A stretch of 45,806 nt of DNA, from assembly GCA_964540205.1 (NCBI GenBank), contig CAZIMJ010000033.1, positions 1 through 45,806 on the forward strand, written 5' to 3'. The notes beneath the pieces were generated by a model. The model was not told the DNA's origin, ran no database searches, and saw nothing but the letters and a program-made list of their open reading frames with translations. The first letter of the stretch is position 1, and each line of letters opens with the position of its first letter. The DNA comes from WTAW01 sp964540205. Lineage in GTDB: Bacteria; Acidobacteriota; Aminicenantia; Aminicenantales; Aminicenantaceae. The translations under genes and the position numbers were made by a program. Positions 1 through 7,615 of the stretch are shown piece after piece.

Positions 1-102
1 CCCACATTGCTGGACATGTTCCTCGATCATTTTTTTCTGATCCTCGCTCAAATGTCTGTCATGGTAAGAAGAAATGAGTTCTTTTATCTTTTGATGGTCC
101 AT
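1..102 (-). CDS. Possible anti-sigma factor, N-terminal fragment (gene runs off the window)
   Basis: Reading leftward from an ATG at 102-100 there are 34 open codons to the window edge, beginning MDHQKIKELISSYHDRHLSE and ending in ..EEHVQQCG. A short helical N-terminus followed by a His and then a Cys (H29, C33) resembles the start of the HxxxCxxC zinc-binding fold of zf-HC2 anti-sigma factors. The position directly downstream of an ECF sigma gene, 23 bases after its stop, fits a co-transcribed sigma/anti-sigma pair. The second half of the zinc motif and any membrane segment lie outside the window, so the identity is inferred mainly from context. Confidence 0.5.
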   Translation of the reverse strand, partial: MDHQKIKELISSYHDRHLSEDQKKMIEEHVQQCG

Positions 103-125
103 ATCAAACTCCAAAACACACCTTT

Positions 126-740
126 TTATTCAAAACCCAGGTATTTTCCGACAATCCCCTTCAGCCTTTTTTTGGCATAATACAGGGATGACATCACCGT
201 CCCGATGGGTTTATCCAAGATCTCTGCGATCTCCTGGTAGGAAAGCTGCTGGAAATAATGGAGGACGATGATCTCCTTCTGCTCATAGGGAAGCTCGTCT
301 ATCCCTTTCCAAAGCGCTTTTTTCATCTCCCTGTCTTCGTGTTCGACCTCTAAAATCCGGACGTTTTCAAGGGGCACTTCATTGAGGCGACGCCGGTGTT
401 TGTATTGATCGATACAAAGGTTCTTCAAGATCCGGTAGAACCATGGGAAGAAAGGTCTTTTCGTGTCGAATTTTTTTATTTTTCTGAAGCCCCTGATGAA
501 CGCCTCCTGAGAGATGTCGAGAGCATCCTGATGGTTATGCACAAAAGCCAGGGCCACATAATACGCTGACTGCATGTGCCGGACCACGATCTCTTGATAG
601 GCTTCTCTATCTCCTTTTTGAACGAGCTTGAGAATTTCCGACTCAGAAAGGGCTTTTTTATGATCCATCCTAACCTTCGTTGTCATAAAAGCCGTTTCTC
701 TCTGGAGCACAGTTTCTTCTTGCATGGTTTTGACCTTCAT
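126..740 (-). CDS. ECF-type RNA polymerase sigma factor
   Basis: 204 residues with the two-domain layout of sigma-70 family ECF factors. Region 2 covers about residues 35-110, with the typical DALDISQEAFIRGF segment followed by PFFPWFYRILKNLCID. Region 4 is C-terminal, with a helix-turn-helix around LSYQEIAEILDKPIGTVMSS. It would direct RNA polymerase core to a small regulon. The first ~24 residues are not family-like. An internal ATG at codon 25 (MDHKKAL) has a GAAGG upstream and may be the true start. The gene lies 30 bases after rlmB on the same strand and 23 bases before a possible anti-sigma gene, so the three may be co-transcribed. What activates it cannot be seen here. Confidence 0.9.
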   Translation of the reverse strand: MKVKTMQEETVLQRETAFMTTKVRMDHKKALSESEILKLVQKGDREAYQEIVVRHMQSAYYVALAFVHNHQDALDISQEAFIRGFRKIKKFDTKRPFFPWFYRILKNLCIDQYKHRRRLNEVPLENVRILEVEHEDREMKKALWKGIDELPYEQKEIIVLHYFQQLSYQEIAEILDKPIGTVMSSLYYAKKRLKGIVGKYLGFE

Positions 741-770
741 TCTGTTTTACCGTGTCCCCATTTATTTTAT

Positions 771-1505
771 TCATTTCTTTTGATATTTTTTTCTCTGGCG
801 GACGACCTCATATATAAATATGGCTCCCGCTGAAGCTACGTTGAGGGAGCCCACCTCTCCCAAAAGAGGGATTGAAAGGATCTTGTCGCATTTTTTCTTC
901 ACAAGCGGACGAAGGCCTTTCCCCTCAGATCCCAACACCAAGCCCAGCGGCACAGTGTAATCAAAGTCGAACCAATAGTTGCCACCCCCCCCCTCAGCGC
1001 CCACAAACCAGAGGCCTTTTTCCTTGAGACTGTCCATCAATCGAGCGAGGTTCTTTACTCGGGCGATCTTGATGTGCTCAAGGGCCCCCGCGGATACAGA
1101 AGACACGACATCCGACAATCCGGCGGATCGCCTTTCGGGCAGGATGAGTCCGTCCACGCCCGCGCCCTCAGCTGTACGAATGATCGCACCCAAATTCTGA
1201 GGGTCCTCGACTCCATCGAGTAAAAGGAGGAAGGGAGTTTTGGAGCCGGAAAGGATCGATTCCACAGACGTGAAGGCTTTGGGCGAGGACAGGGCAACAA
1301 CTCCCTGGTGGTGTTTGTCCATCTGATCTAACCGCCTTTTCGGCACCCAAACGACCGGAACGCTCCTGGATCTGGCCAGATTGATGACATCTGCAACCCT
1401 TTTCCTTTCCGTATCCTTCTGGATAAAGATCTTTGTCACACGGAGGGGCGAAGATTTTAACGCCTCAAGCAGGGGATTGATCCGGCCTATCTTTTTTTCC
1501 ACCAC
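771..1505 (-). CDS. rlmB: TrmH/RlmB-type 2'-O-ribose rRNA methyltransferase
   Basis: SpoU/TrmH family SAM-dependent methyltransferase, most like RlmB, which methylates the 2'-OH of a guanosine in 23S rRNA. It has an N-terminal substrate-binding domain starting near GRINPLLEALKS. The three SpoU motifs follow: 1 around DPQNLGAIIRTAEGAGV, 2 at GSEGKGL, and 3 at IPLLGEVGSLNVASAGAIF, which form the trefoil-knot SAM site. The open frame extends back to a TTG at 1580, but those 25 residues are not family-like. A GTG at 1505 gives about 244 residues, the usual family length, and is chosen here; the ribosome site is weak (GGA, 5 bases upstream). RlmB and related TrmH enzymes are hard to separate by eye, so the exact target base is uncertain. 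Confidence 0.87.
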   Translation of the reverse strand: MVEKKIGRINPLLEALKSSPLRVTKIFIQKDTERKRVADVINLARSRSVPVVWVPKRRLDQMDKHHQGVVALSSPKAFTSVESILSGSKTPFLLLLDGVEDPQNLGAIIRTAEGAGVDGLILPERRSAGLSDVVSSVSAGALEHIKIARVKNLARLMDSLKEKGLWFVGAEGGGGNYWFDFDYTVPLGLVLGSEGKGLRPLVKKKCDKILSIPLLGEVGSLNVASAGAIFIYEVVRQRKKYQKK

Positions 1506-1687
1506 TTTAATCCATAAAGATGTTGGTTGAGGTTTGACCTTTATCCCTAGCTTATACCATAAGAAAAAGATAAAAAACAAACTTAACTTTAGGGATAGAA
1601 TCAGAGGGGATGAGCTGATGAGAAAAACACTTGATTAGTGGGGAGGAGATAGGGTGTAATAGAACATTCCCGAAGGGAGGCCGGACA

Positions 1688-3037
1688 TTGGATTTTCTCT
1701 ACAGCATCTGTATCCTGGGCATATTCCTCATTATTGGAAAACTGTTACGGGTGAATATCCGGCTCCTGCAGATCCTCTTTTTACCCTCAGCCATCATCGC
1801 GGGATTCCTGGCCTTGGCCTTAGGGCCGTATGGTTTTGGGCTCATTCCCGACTGGATCATATCCAACTGGCGGCCTCTGCCAGGAATCTTGATAAACGTG
1901 GTGTTTGCATCGCTCTTTCTTGGAGTTCAGATCCCCGGCATAAAGAAAATATGGAATGTTGGTGGTTCTCAGCTCTGCTTCGGTGTTGTCGCAGGTATGG
2001 GCCAATACTTTGTCGCACTTCTTGTCTCGGCACTCGTCCTGATTCCCCTATTCAAAGTCCATGAGACGTTTGGATGTATTGTCGAGATCGGATTCTCCGG
2101 CGGCCACGGGACGGCTGCAGGCATGCAGGAGGTCTTTAAAAATATTGGATTTGCGGGAGGGGGGGACTTGGCTCTTATGTCCGCCACCGTGGGCATCATC
2201 ACCGCTGTTGTTGTCGGCATGATCCTCATCAATATCGCTATACGAAAGAACTATTGCGCCTATTTGAGCGAAAAAAAAGGAATCCCACTGTACAAAAAAA
2301 AGGGATTGATCCCCAAGGCCGAGCGGTTCTCTATCGCCACGGCCACCGTTGCCTCTGAGGCCATCGAACCCATGACGTTTCATTTCAGCATCATCTCCAT
2401 TGCGATCGTCATTGGATGGGGGATGCTCGTACTGATAAAATCCCTTCATGCGGAACTTCGGGCATTCCCGCTGTTTCCCCTTGCTATGCTCGGAGGATTG
2501 ATCGTTCAAAAGTTCTCCAGCTGGTTCAAGATAGATAAATACTACGATAAAAACACCTTCGACAGACTTTTGGGGCTGGCCCTCGATATCCTCGTCATCT
2601 CAGCCATAGCCACCATCAGGCTGGATGTCTTCCTGGCAAATCTCTGGCCCTTTGCCATCATCATGATGACAGGAATTCTCTGGATGGTGTTCTGTGCGGC
2701 CTTCCTGGCCCCCCGGATGTTCAGAAAATTCTGGTTTGAACGGGGGATCACGGAGTTTGGTATGCAGACAGGAGTTACGGCAATTGGCCTGTTTTTGCTC
2801 CGCGTTGTCGATCCCCTTTACAAAACGGACACCGCCAAGGCCTTTGGTTTTAAACAGATGATCTACGAGCCTTTTCTCGGGGGCGGTTTTATTACGGCAT
2901 TGGCGCCGATTCTGGTTATGAACCTGGGAATATGGCCGTCGATCGGGATATCCTTTGCGATAATAGTTGTCTTTTTCCTCATCTCCCTCTTGAGCGGGTG
3001 GATCACATTCAAGCCCGATCTTGAATTCAAGGATTAA
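1688..3037 (+). CDS. GltS-like sodium/glutamate symporter family protein
   Basis: A polytopic inner-membrane protein of about 449 residues with roughly 10-12 hydrophobic segments. It carries the duplicated signatures of the GltS (ESS) family: GFSGGHGTAAGM in the first half and FGMQTGVTAIGLFLLRVVDP in the second, each preceding a reentrant-type stretch. GltS proteins import glutamate with sodium. The substrate here is not provable from sequence, and this branch is divergent from E. coli GltS. The frame opens at a TTG at 1631, but a TTG at 1688 follows GGGAGG by 7 bases and starts directly at the first membrane segment (DFLYSICILGIFLIIG), so it is preferred. The gene is divergent from rlmB and overlaps the convergent ferritin-like gene by 4 bases. 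Confidence 0.8.
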   Translation: MDFLYSICILGIFLIIGKLLRVNIRLLQILFLPSAIIAGFLALALGPYGFGLIPDWIISNWRPLPGILINVVFASLFLGVQIPGIKKIWNVGGSQLCFGVVAGMGQYFVALLVSALVLIPLFKVHETFGCIVEIGFSGGHGTAAGMQEVFKNIGFAGGGDLALMSATVGIITAVVVGMILINIAIRKNYCAYLSEKKGIPLYKKKGLIPKAERFSIATATVASEAIEPMTFHFSIISIAIVIGWGMLVLIKSLHAELRAFPLFPLAMLGGLIVQKFSSWFKIDKYYDKNTFDRLLGLALDILVISAIATIRLDVFLANLWPFAIIMMTGILWMVFCAAFLAPRMFRKFWFERGITEFGMQTGVTAIGLFLLRVVDPLYKTDTAKAFGFKQMIYEPFLGGGFITALAPILVMNLGIWPSIGISFAIIVVFFLISLLSGWITFKPDLEFKD

Positions 3038-3522
3038 TACTCGTCCAGGTGGTGGAATTCCGCATCCTCAAGCCAGGTCTGCGGACGCCTGACCATCTCG
3101 ATAATATGTCCTAAAACAATGGATTGTTTTTTCTCTTCCTCTGCCATCTTCTTTACGAGAGTCTTGTTCTCTTCAGTCTCCATTTTCTCGACGATGTCCA
3201 AATAGAGCAGGAGTTTCTTCAGGACAAGGTCACGGGCATCTTCATATAACTCGACCTGGTCGATCTCACAGCTGAAAGGAGCTTTGTCTTTCTGCATGTT
3301 CGAGAACAATTCGCGGGCTTCACGGAATGCATGGGTCTCTTCCATCTCCACGGCTGCATTGTTCTGCATCTCCTTGAGTGTTTTTGTGTGTTTCTCGTGA
3401 TCATCGGCCAGCATTAAAAGGATATTTTTCACACCCTCATTGCTCTGGCATTTCTCTGCCAACGAACGGTAGCTCTCTATGGTTTTTTTCTCCAGTTCAA
3501 GGGCAAATTCAAAAAAAATCAT
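3034..3522 (-). CDS. Ferritin-like/rubrerythrin-type four-helix protein with altered metal ligands
   Basis: 162 residues, almost entirely helical and rich in Glu and Lys, laid out as two ferritin-like helix pairs. Helix 1 has EKKTIESYRSLAEKC and helix 2 has LADDHEKHTKTLKEM. The second pair is LVLKKLLLYLDIVEKM and MAEEEKKQSIVLGHIIEM. Rubrerythrin-family di-iron sites use one Glu and one ExxH per repeat. Here the helix-2 motif reads HEKH instead of ExxH, the helix-3 Glu position is Lys, and the helix-4 motif ends in Gln (EKKQ). A canonical di-iron centre therefore looks unlikely. There is no rubredoxin domain. It sits 12 bases downstream of gltX on the same strand and may share its transcript. 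Function unknown; a structural or oxidative-stress role would be a guess. Confidence 0.7.
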   Translation of the reverse strand: MIFFEFALELEKKTIESYRSLAEKCQSNEGVKNILLMLADDHEKHTKTLKEMQNNAAVEMEETHAFREARELFSNMQKDKAPFSCEIDQVELYEDARDLVLKKLLLYLDIVEKMETEENKTLVKKMAEEEKKQSIVLGHIIEMVRRPQTWLEDAEFHHLDEY

Positions 3523-3534
3523 GTCTTCCTCCGT

Positions 3535-5031
3535 TTATAAATCGAGATAAGCCCGGGTTTCAGAGGCCCGCTGCGCACAGCTCTTGATGGGTTTGGGGAA
3601 CGCAAGCTTCGCCCCTTCCTCCACCACGGGGATGAACTTGTCCAGCTCAAGGCCCGAAGTCTTTGCCGTGAGCGCCACCCTCAGGGGATGGTAAAGGTCC
3701 TTCCCCTTACACCCTGTGTCCTCTTTGATCTCTTTGGCCATCAGGCCGAATACCTCGTAATCAAAGTTTTCGGCGCGTTCGATCTTATCAGAAAAACTCC
3801 TGATCACAGCCAGGGAGCAGTGCTCCTTCAAGATCTCTTTGGCATCATCGTCCATAGTAGAGAGAAAGAACTCAAACAGGGAGGAAAAAAAAGAGGGAAG
3901 CTGTGAAAAGCGATCGATCTTGTCTGCAAAGGCCTCCACAGCATGTTCCAACCAAACCCAGTGACCAGGAGACATCTTTTCGGGCAGCAGCCCTGCGCCT
4001 TTCAGGTGCGGGAAGGCGTACTCCGCTTTTTTACGCGGGGGGAGAGTTTTGATGTGCTGACGGTTGATCCAGGCCAGTTTGTCATAGTCGAAAATCGCCG
4101 AAGACCGGCTGACCTTTCCCAGCCGGAACAGGTCGACCAGCTCCTTTTTGGTCAAAACCTCATGGCCATCTTGGGGTGCCCAACCCAATAATGCCAGATA
4201 ATTGAACAGGGCTGAAGGGAGGATCCCTTCTTTATCAAATTGATCGATGGCGGTAGCGCCATGGCGCTTGCTCAGCCGTGTGTTGTCTTTTCCCATGACC
4301 ATAGACAGGTGAGCAAACACAGGAGGGTCAAAACCCAAAGCCCGGCAAGTCAGGATCTGGCGGGGCGTGTTCTGGATATGATCCTCGCCGCGGATGACAT
4401 GCGTGATGGCCATCAAAAAGTCATCCACCACTACGGCATAATTATAGGCAGGAAGACCGTTGGAGCGTACGAGGATGGGATCTCCGATCAGGCTCAGATC
4501 GAATTGGAGAGTTCCCCTCACAAGATCGTGAAAGCTGATAATGCCCTCATCGGGAGTACGAAGCCTGATCGCTGCCTCCTCCCCGGAAGCGATCCGTTCG
4601 GTGGATTCCTCCTTAGGAATCCCACCGCACTTTCCGTTGTATACAGGAGTCAAACCCGCATCTAGTGCCTTTTTTCTCTCTTTCTCAAGCTCATCGTGAG
4701 AACAAAAGCAAGGGTAAGCTTTCTCTTCTTTCAGTAATTTCTCAGCATGTGCCCTGTAGAAGTCCAAACGCTGGGATTGACGGTAGGGGCCGTATTCTCC
4801 GCCCACATCAGGGCCCTCATCCCAATCCAGTCCCAGCCAGCGCAAATCCTCCATCAATTTCCGGTCGTATTCGGCCGTTGACCTCTCCACATCCGTGTCT
4901 TCGATCCTGAGGATGAACACACCATCCTGCTGGCGGGCAAATAGCCAGTTGAACATAGCTGTCCTGGTATTTCCCACATGGAGATACCCCGTCGGGCTGG
5001 GCGCAAAGCGCACTCTCACAGTTTTCATCAT
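3535..5031 (-). CDS. gltX: Glutamyl-tRNA synthetase
   Basis: Class I aminoacyl-tRNA synthetase of 498 residues that charges tRNA-Glu (and tRNA-Gln in organisms lacking GlnRS). The HIGH motif is seen as PSPTGYLHVGN (residues 11-21) and the KMSKS equivalent as RLSKR within KDNTRLSKRHGATAID. A CxC...YxxxC pattern (CFCSHDELEK.. then YNGKC) matches the zinc-binding insertion of many bacterial GluRS. The C-terminal anticodon-binding domain is full length. Two adjacent ATG codons (5031 and 5028) could start the protein; neither has a strong ribosome site. No glnS is seen here, so whether it is discriminating cannot be judged. Confidence 0.96.
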   Translation of the reverse strand: MMKTVRVRFAPSPTGYLHVGNTRTAMFNWLFARQQDGVFILRIEDTDVERSTAEYDRKLMEDLRWLGLDWDEGPDVGGEYGPYRQSQRLDFYRAHAEKLLKEEKAYPCFCSHDELEKERKKALDAGLTPVYNGKCGGIPKEESTERIASGEEAAIRLRTPDEGIISFHDLVRGTLQFDLSLIGDPILVRSNGLPAYNYAVVVDDFLMAITHVIRGEDHIQNTPRQILTCRALGFDPPVFAHLSMVMGKDNTRLSKRHGATAIDQFDKEGILPSALFNYLALLGWAPQDGHEVLTKKELVDLFRLGKVSRSSAIFDYDKLAWINRQHIKTLPPRKKAEYAFPHLKGAGLLPEKMSPGHWVWLEHAVEAFADKIDRFSQLPSFFSSLFEFFLSTMDDDAKEILKEHCSLAVIRSFSDKIERAENFDYEVFGLMAKEIKEDTGCKGKDLYHPLRVALTAKTSGLELDKFIPVVEEGAKLAFPKPIKSCAQRASETRAYLDL

Positions 5032-5155
5032 GACTCATAGTAATATTGAACTCCCGTTGAGTCAAGTCTCATAAGGCTCCTCCTCATCTCGAGTGGAAAC
5101 TGGGAGTCAATCATGATATCCTGTTAAAGGACAGCTGGGCAAAAAGAGAAAATTG

Positions 5156-5595
5156 ATGAAAATAATACTTGCAGCAGCAATCGCTATCGCTTCGCTCCTC
5201 TTTCTCTGGCTCTACGGTTACCAGGAGCAAGAACAAGAGATCCCTCCCCCCGAGAAATGTGAAGTCGCTGTCCGGCTGGTTCTTTTGGACGTGATCGTGA
5301 CCAAAAGCGGGGAATTCGTCAGGGACCTGACAAAAGATGACTTGGAACTCTTCGAAGACGGGAAAAAGATTTCCCGGGAGATTTTTTCCTGATAGGGGAG
5401 GACCGAAAAGTAAATCCTCTTTCCGGAGAGTTGATAGTCACATCTTGGAACGACGAAACAAAGATCTGGAGCGGGATCTTTTTTATCGATATCAGTGCCG
5501 GATCGACCGGCCGGAACAACTTGTATGTGGAGATCCCGGGAAGAGAGGAAGGGACCTTCAAGAGTATCGGTGTGAGCCTTACCATTCTTCGCTAA
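5156..5595 (+). pseudogene. VWFA-related (acidobacterial-type) N-terminal domain protein, frameshifted
   Basis: The first frame (ATG at 5156, stop at 5390-5392) gives a membrane anchor or signal segment (IILAAAIAIASLLFLWLY). It is followed by VRLVLLDVIVTKSGEFVRDL and LTKDDLELFEDGKK, the N-terminal signature of VWFA-related acidobacterial proteins (TIGR03436). The stop follows a T6 run at 5382-5387. In the -1 frame, open from 5341, sense continues as LIGEDRKVNPLSGELIVTSW..WSGIFFIDISAG..LYVEIPGREEGTFKSIGVSLTI and ends at TAA 5593-5595. One extra T would join them into a 147-residue exported protein. That product would lack the VWA domain itself, so it is short for the family even when repaired. 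A homopolymer error, a real mutation or ribosomal slippage are all possible. Confidence 0.65.
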
Positions 5596-5614
5596 CATCA
5601 CGGCCAGGGATATT

Positions 5615-6244
5615 CTATCCCAGAAGCTCCAGTAGCTCAGCCAGAACCATGGCTGTGGCGCCCCAGATCTTATTCCCCTTAAAAAGATAAAAAGGGACTC
5701 TTAAGGGGATTCCTCTGATCGTCCAGATCTCTTCGTGAACATTTGTCGGGTTTCGAAGATGCGTCAAAGGCACCTCGATCACCTGTTCCACCTCCTTCGG
5801 CGAACGGACAAATTCGGGTCGCTGGGGGAGCGTGGCAACGACCGGATGGATGCAGGTGTTGCTCGGGGGGATGTACAGGGGAGTCAGCGTCCCTAGCAGC
5901 ATGGGAGAGTCAGGCTGGATTCCCAGTTCCTCACAGGTCTCTCGCAAAGCCGTTTGGACGAGGTCTTCCCCGGATTCTTGTCTCCCCCCCGGAAAGGAGA
6001 TCTGGGCTTGATGGTGGCGCATCTGTTCCGTCCGTCTTGTGAGGACGAGATGCAAACTGTCGTTCCACGGATAAAGGAGAACGAGGACTCCGGCTCTTGT
6101 GCACGAAACATCCACTTCGTCGTACCTTAGATGTCCAGGCCTGGGACGAGGGGTCATTTTAAGCTGGGCATTCAAACCTGGTTTATCCCCCCTGAGTTTT
6201 TTCTCAAGCAAATGGAGGAGGGGATCGCTCCCAGGCTCACTCAA
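5615..6244 (-). CDS. Nudix hydrolase, CoA pyrophosphatase-like
   Basis: 209 residues with a full Nudix box, GGRQESGEDLVQTALRETCE followed by ELGI, matching GX5EX7REUXEEXGU. This binds the metal that cleaves a nucleoside diphosphate linkage. Just before it, LTRRTEQMRHHQAQISFPGG matches the UPF0035 signature of the NudL/CoA-diphosphatase subgroup, pointing to CoA or related derivatives as substrate. The start is a TTG at 6244 with AAGGAG 7 bases upstream. The gene lies alone on the minus strand, downstream of the 6336-6482 inverted-repeat element. Confidence 0.87.
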   Translation of the reverse strand: MSEPGSDPLLHLLEKKLRGDKPGLNAQLKMTPRPRPGHLRYDEVDVSCTRAGVLVLLYPWNDSLHLVLTRRTEQMRHHQAQISFPGGRQESGEDLVQTALRETCEELGIQPDSPMLLGTLTPLYIPPSNTCIHPVVATLPQRPEFVRSPKEVEQVIEVPLTHLRNPTNVHEEIWTIRGIPLRVPFYLFKGNKIWGATAMVLAELLELLG

Positions 6245-6335
6245 CCAACATCTCCTTTGATTCTATCTCTAAAGGTACTCATAATCGTGACGAGCCTGCT
6301 GAAATATCCCATCCCCTGCACATCTGGTAAACATA

Positions 6336-6482
6336 AGCCTGGATTATTCATAAAAAATGTCGATAATAAAAAAATCGCATAGGAAATGTTGTGCCCAAAT
6401 GAGTATTCCGAAAAACATTGTAACATTCTGATATTGTGTCAGTTATGATAAGTATCGACATTTTTTATGAATAATCCAGGCT
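6336..6482. repeat. 147-bp element with perfect 30-bp terminal inverted repeats
   Basis: Bases 6336-6365 and 6453-6482 are exact reverse complements over 30 bp and enclose 87 bp of AT-rich sequence with no gene. The inner part of each arm, ATTCATAAAAAATGTCGATA, recurs with changes at 8.6 kb and 31.8 kb. The right arm ends inside the ispF stop codon (TAG complement at 6481-6483). The layout is that of a non-autonomous MITE. No transposase and no clear target duplication are seen. It could also fold as a very long RNA hairpin downstream of ispF. The remaining 6245-6335 shows nothing clear. Confidence 0.75.
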
Positions 6483-6960
6483 AGGGGATCTCTAAAAGAA
6501 CGGTAGCCCAAGCTGCGATCGCTTCACCGTGCCCGACCGCATCAATCCCTTCATTGGTCTTTGCTTTGATTCCAAGGTCCTCTGGTCCGATCTGGAGGAT
6601 GGCACACAAAACTTCTTTCATCTGAGGGATATGAACAGCCAGGCGCGGTTCCTCTGCGATGACCAGAGAATCGATGTGAGCAATTTTGACATTGTCCATT
6701 TCCAGCCTCCGGACAACCTCTTTGAGCAATTCTGTGCTTCGGATATCTTTGTACTGGCTGTCTGTTTCGGGGAAATGGTGCCCGATATCTTTTTCACCCA
6801 GAGCGCCCAAAAGCGCATCGATGATAGCGTGGATCAAACAGTCTCCATCTGAGTGCCCCAACAACCCCTTGGCAAATGGAAGCTCTACCCCTCCAAGAAA
6901 GAGTTTTCTCCCCGCCACCAAACGATGGACATCGTAGCCGAGTCCGGACTTAATCTTCAA
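6481..6960 (-). CDS. ispF: 2-C-methyl-D-erythritol 2,4-cyclodiphosphate synthase
   Basis: 159 residues, standard IspF length. It converts CDP-ME 2-phosphate to ME-2,4-cyclodiphosphate in the MEP isoprenoid pathway. The zinc-site motif is GLGYDVHR near the N-terminus with the paired HSDGDCLIHAIIDALLGA, and GDIG-type residues appear as KDIGHHFPETD. The C-terminal KAKTNEGIDAVGHGEAIAAW is the family signature. A longer frame exists to 7071, but the TTG at 6960 is preceded by GGAG with 7 bases spacing and gives the normal N-terminus. It overlaps the 3' end of ispD by 11 bases, so translation is probably coupled. Its stop codon is formed at the edge of the inverted-repeat element. Confidence 0.95.
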   Translation of the reverse strand: MKIKSGLGYDVHRLVAGRKLFLGGVELPFAKGLLGHSDGDCLIHAIIDALLGALGEKDIGHHFPETDSQYKDIRSTELLKEVVRRLEMDNVKIAHIDSLVIAEEPRLAVHIPQMKEVLCAILQIGPEDLGIKAKTNEGIDAVGHGEAIAAWATVLLEIP

Positions 6961-7615
6961 GGTACATCTCCGCAATCCGGAGGTCTTCGGGAGTAGTGAT
7001 CTTGATATTCCTAGGGTCTCCCTCCACAATAACGATCTCCTGCCCAATCCGCTCAATAAGAGCGGCTTCATCCGTACTATAGTAGTTATCCTCTCTGGCT
7101 CGATCTAAAGCAGCTTTGAGGATGGAGTAGGAAAACCCTTGAGGGGTTTGTACACGACGGAGCTGGTCTCTGTCCACGGTCCGAAGGACCTTATCCCCTT
7201 CGACAGCCTTCACCGTATCCTCAATGGCAATGACAGGGACCGCAGCTCCATTCTCCTTGGTTGCCGCGATGACCCGACTGAGGAGGGCGTGGTCGACCAG
7301 GGGGCGGACGCCATCATGGATGAGAACAAAGCCAGTCTTTTGAGGGTCGATCTGGTTAAACCCGGCTATCACGGAATCCTGTCTGTGCTCTCCACCAGTG
7401 ACCACAGCAGCAATTTTGGGGAATCGCCTTATGTACTCTTCTTTTTCTATATCACTCATCAAAACGAGAACGATATCCGCCACCTGAACATGAGTATCAA
7501 AACTCCCCAAGCACCACTCCAACACAGACTTCTCCCTGAGTGGAGCAAACTGTTTGGGTGCGCCAAACCGTTGCCCTTCGCCGGCAGCGACGATGATCGC
7601 TGTGACCTTATTCAT
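6950..7615 (-). CDS. ispD: 2-C-methyl-D-erythritol 4-phosphate cytidylyltransferase
   Basis: 221 residues. It transfers CMP from CTP to MEP in the isoprenoid pathway. The nucleotide-binding loop is AIIVAAGEGQRFGAPKQF at the N-terminus. Family motifs follow: GGEHRQDSVIAGF, HDGVRPLV, IEDTVKAVEG, and QTPQGFSYSIL, with the C-terminal EGDPRNIKITTPEDL. It overlaps the preceding PIN/TRAM gene by 8 bases and the following ispF by 11, forming a compact three-gene unit, PIN/TRAM-ispD-ispF, that is also found in other bacteria. Confidence 0.96.
   Translation of the reverse strand: MNKVTAIIVAAGEGQRFGAPKQFAPLREKSVLEWCLGSFDTHVQVADIVLVLMSDIEKEEYIRRFPKIAAVVTGGEHRQDSVIAGFNQIDPQKTGFVLIHDGVRPLVDHALLSRVIAATKENGAAVPVIAIEDTVKAVEGDKVLRTVDRDQLRRVQTPQGFSYSILKAALDRAREDNYYSTDEAALIERIGQEIVIVEGDPRNIKITTPEDLRIAEMYLED

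Noticed and set aside
5381..5392. Programmed -1 frameshift in the VWFA-related gene.
   Set aside because: The T run is not in the phase of a classical slippery heptamer and no downstream hairpin is clear; a single-base indel is simpler.
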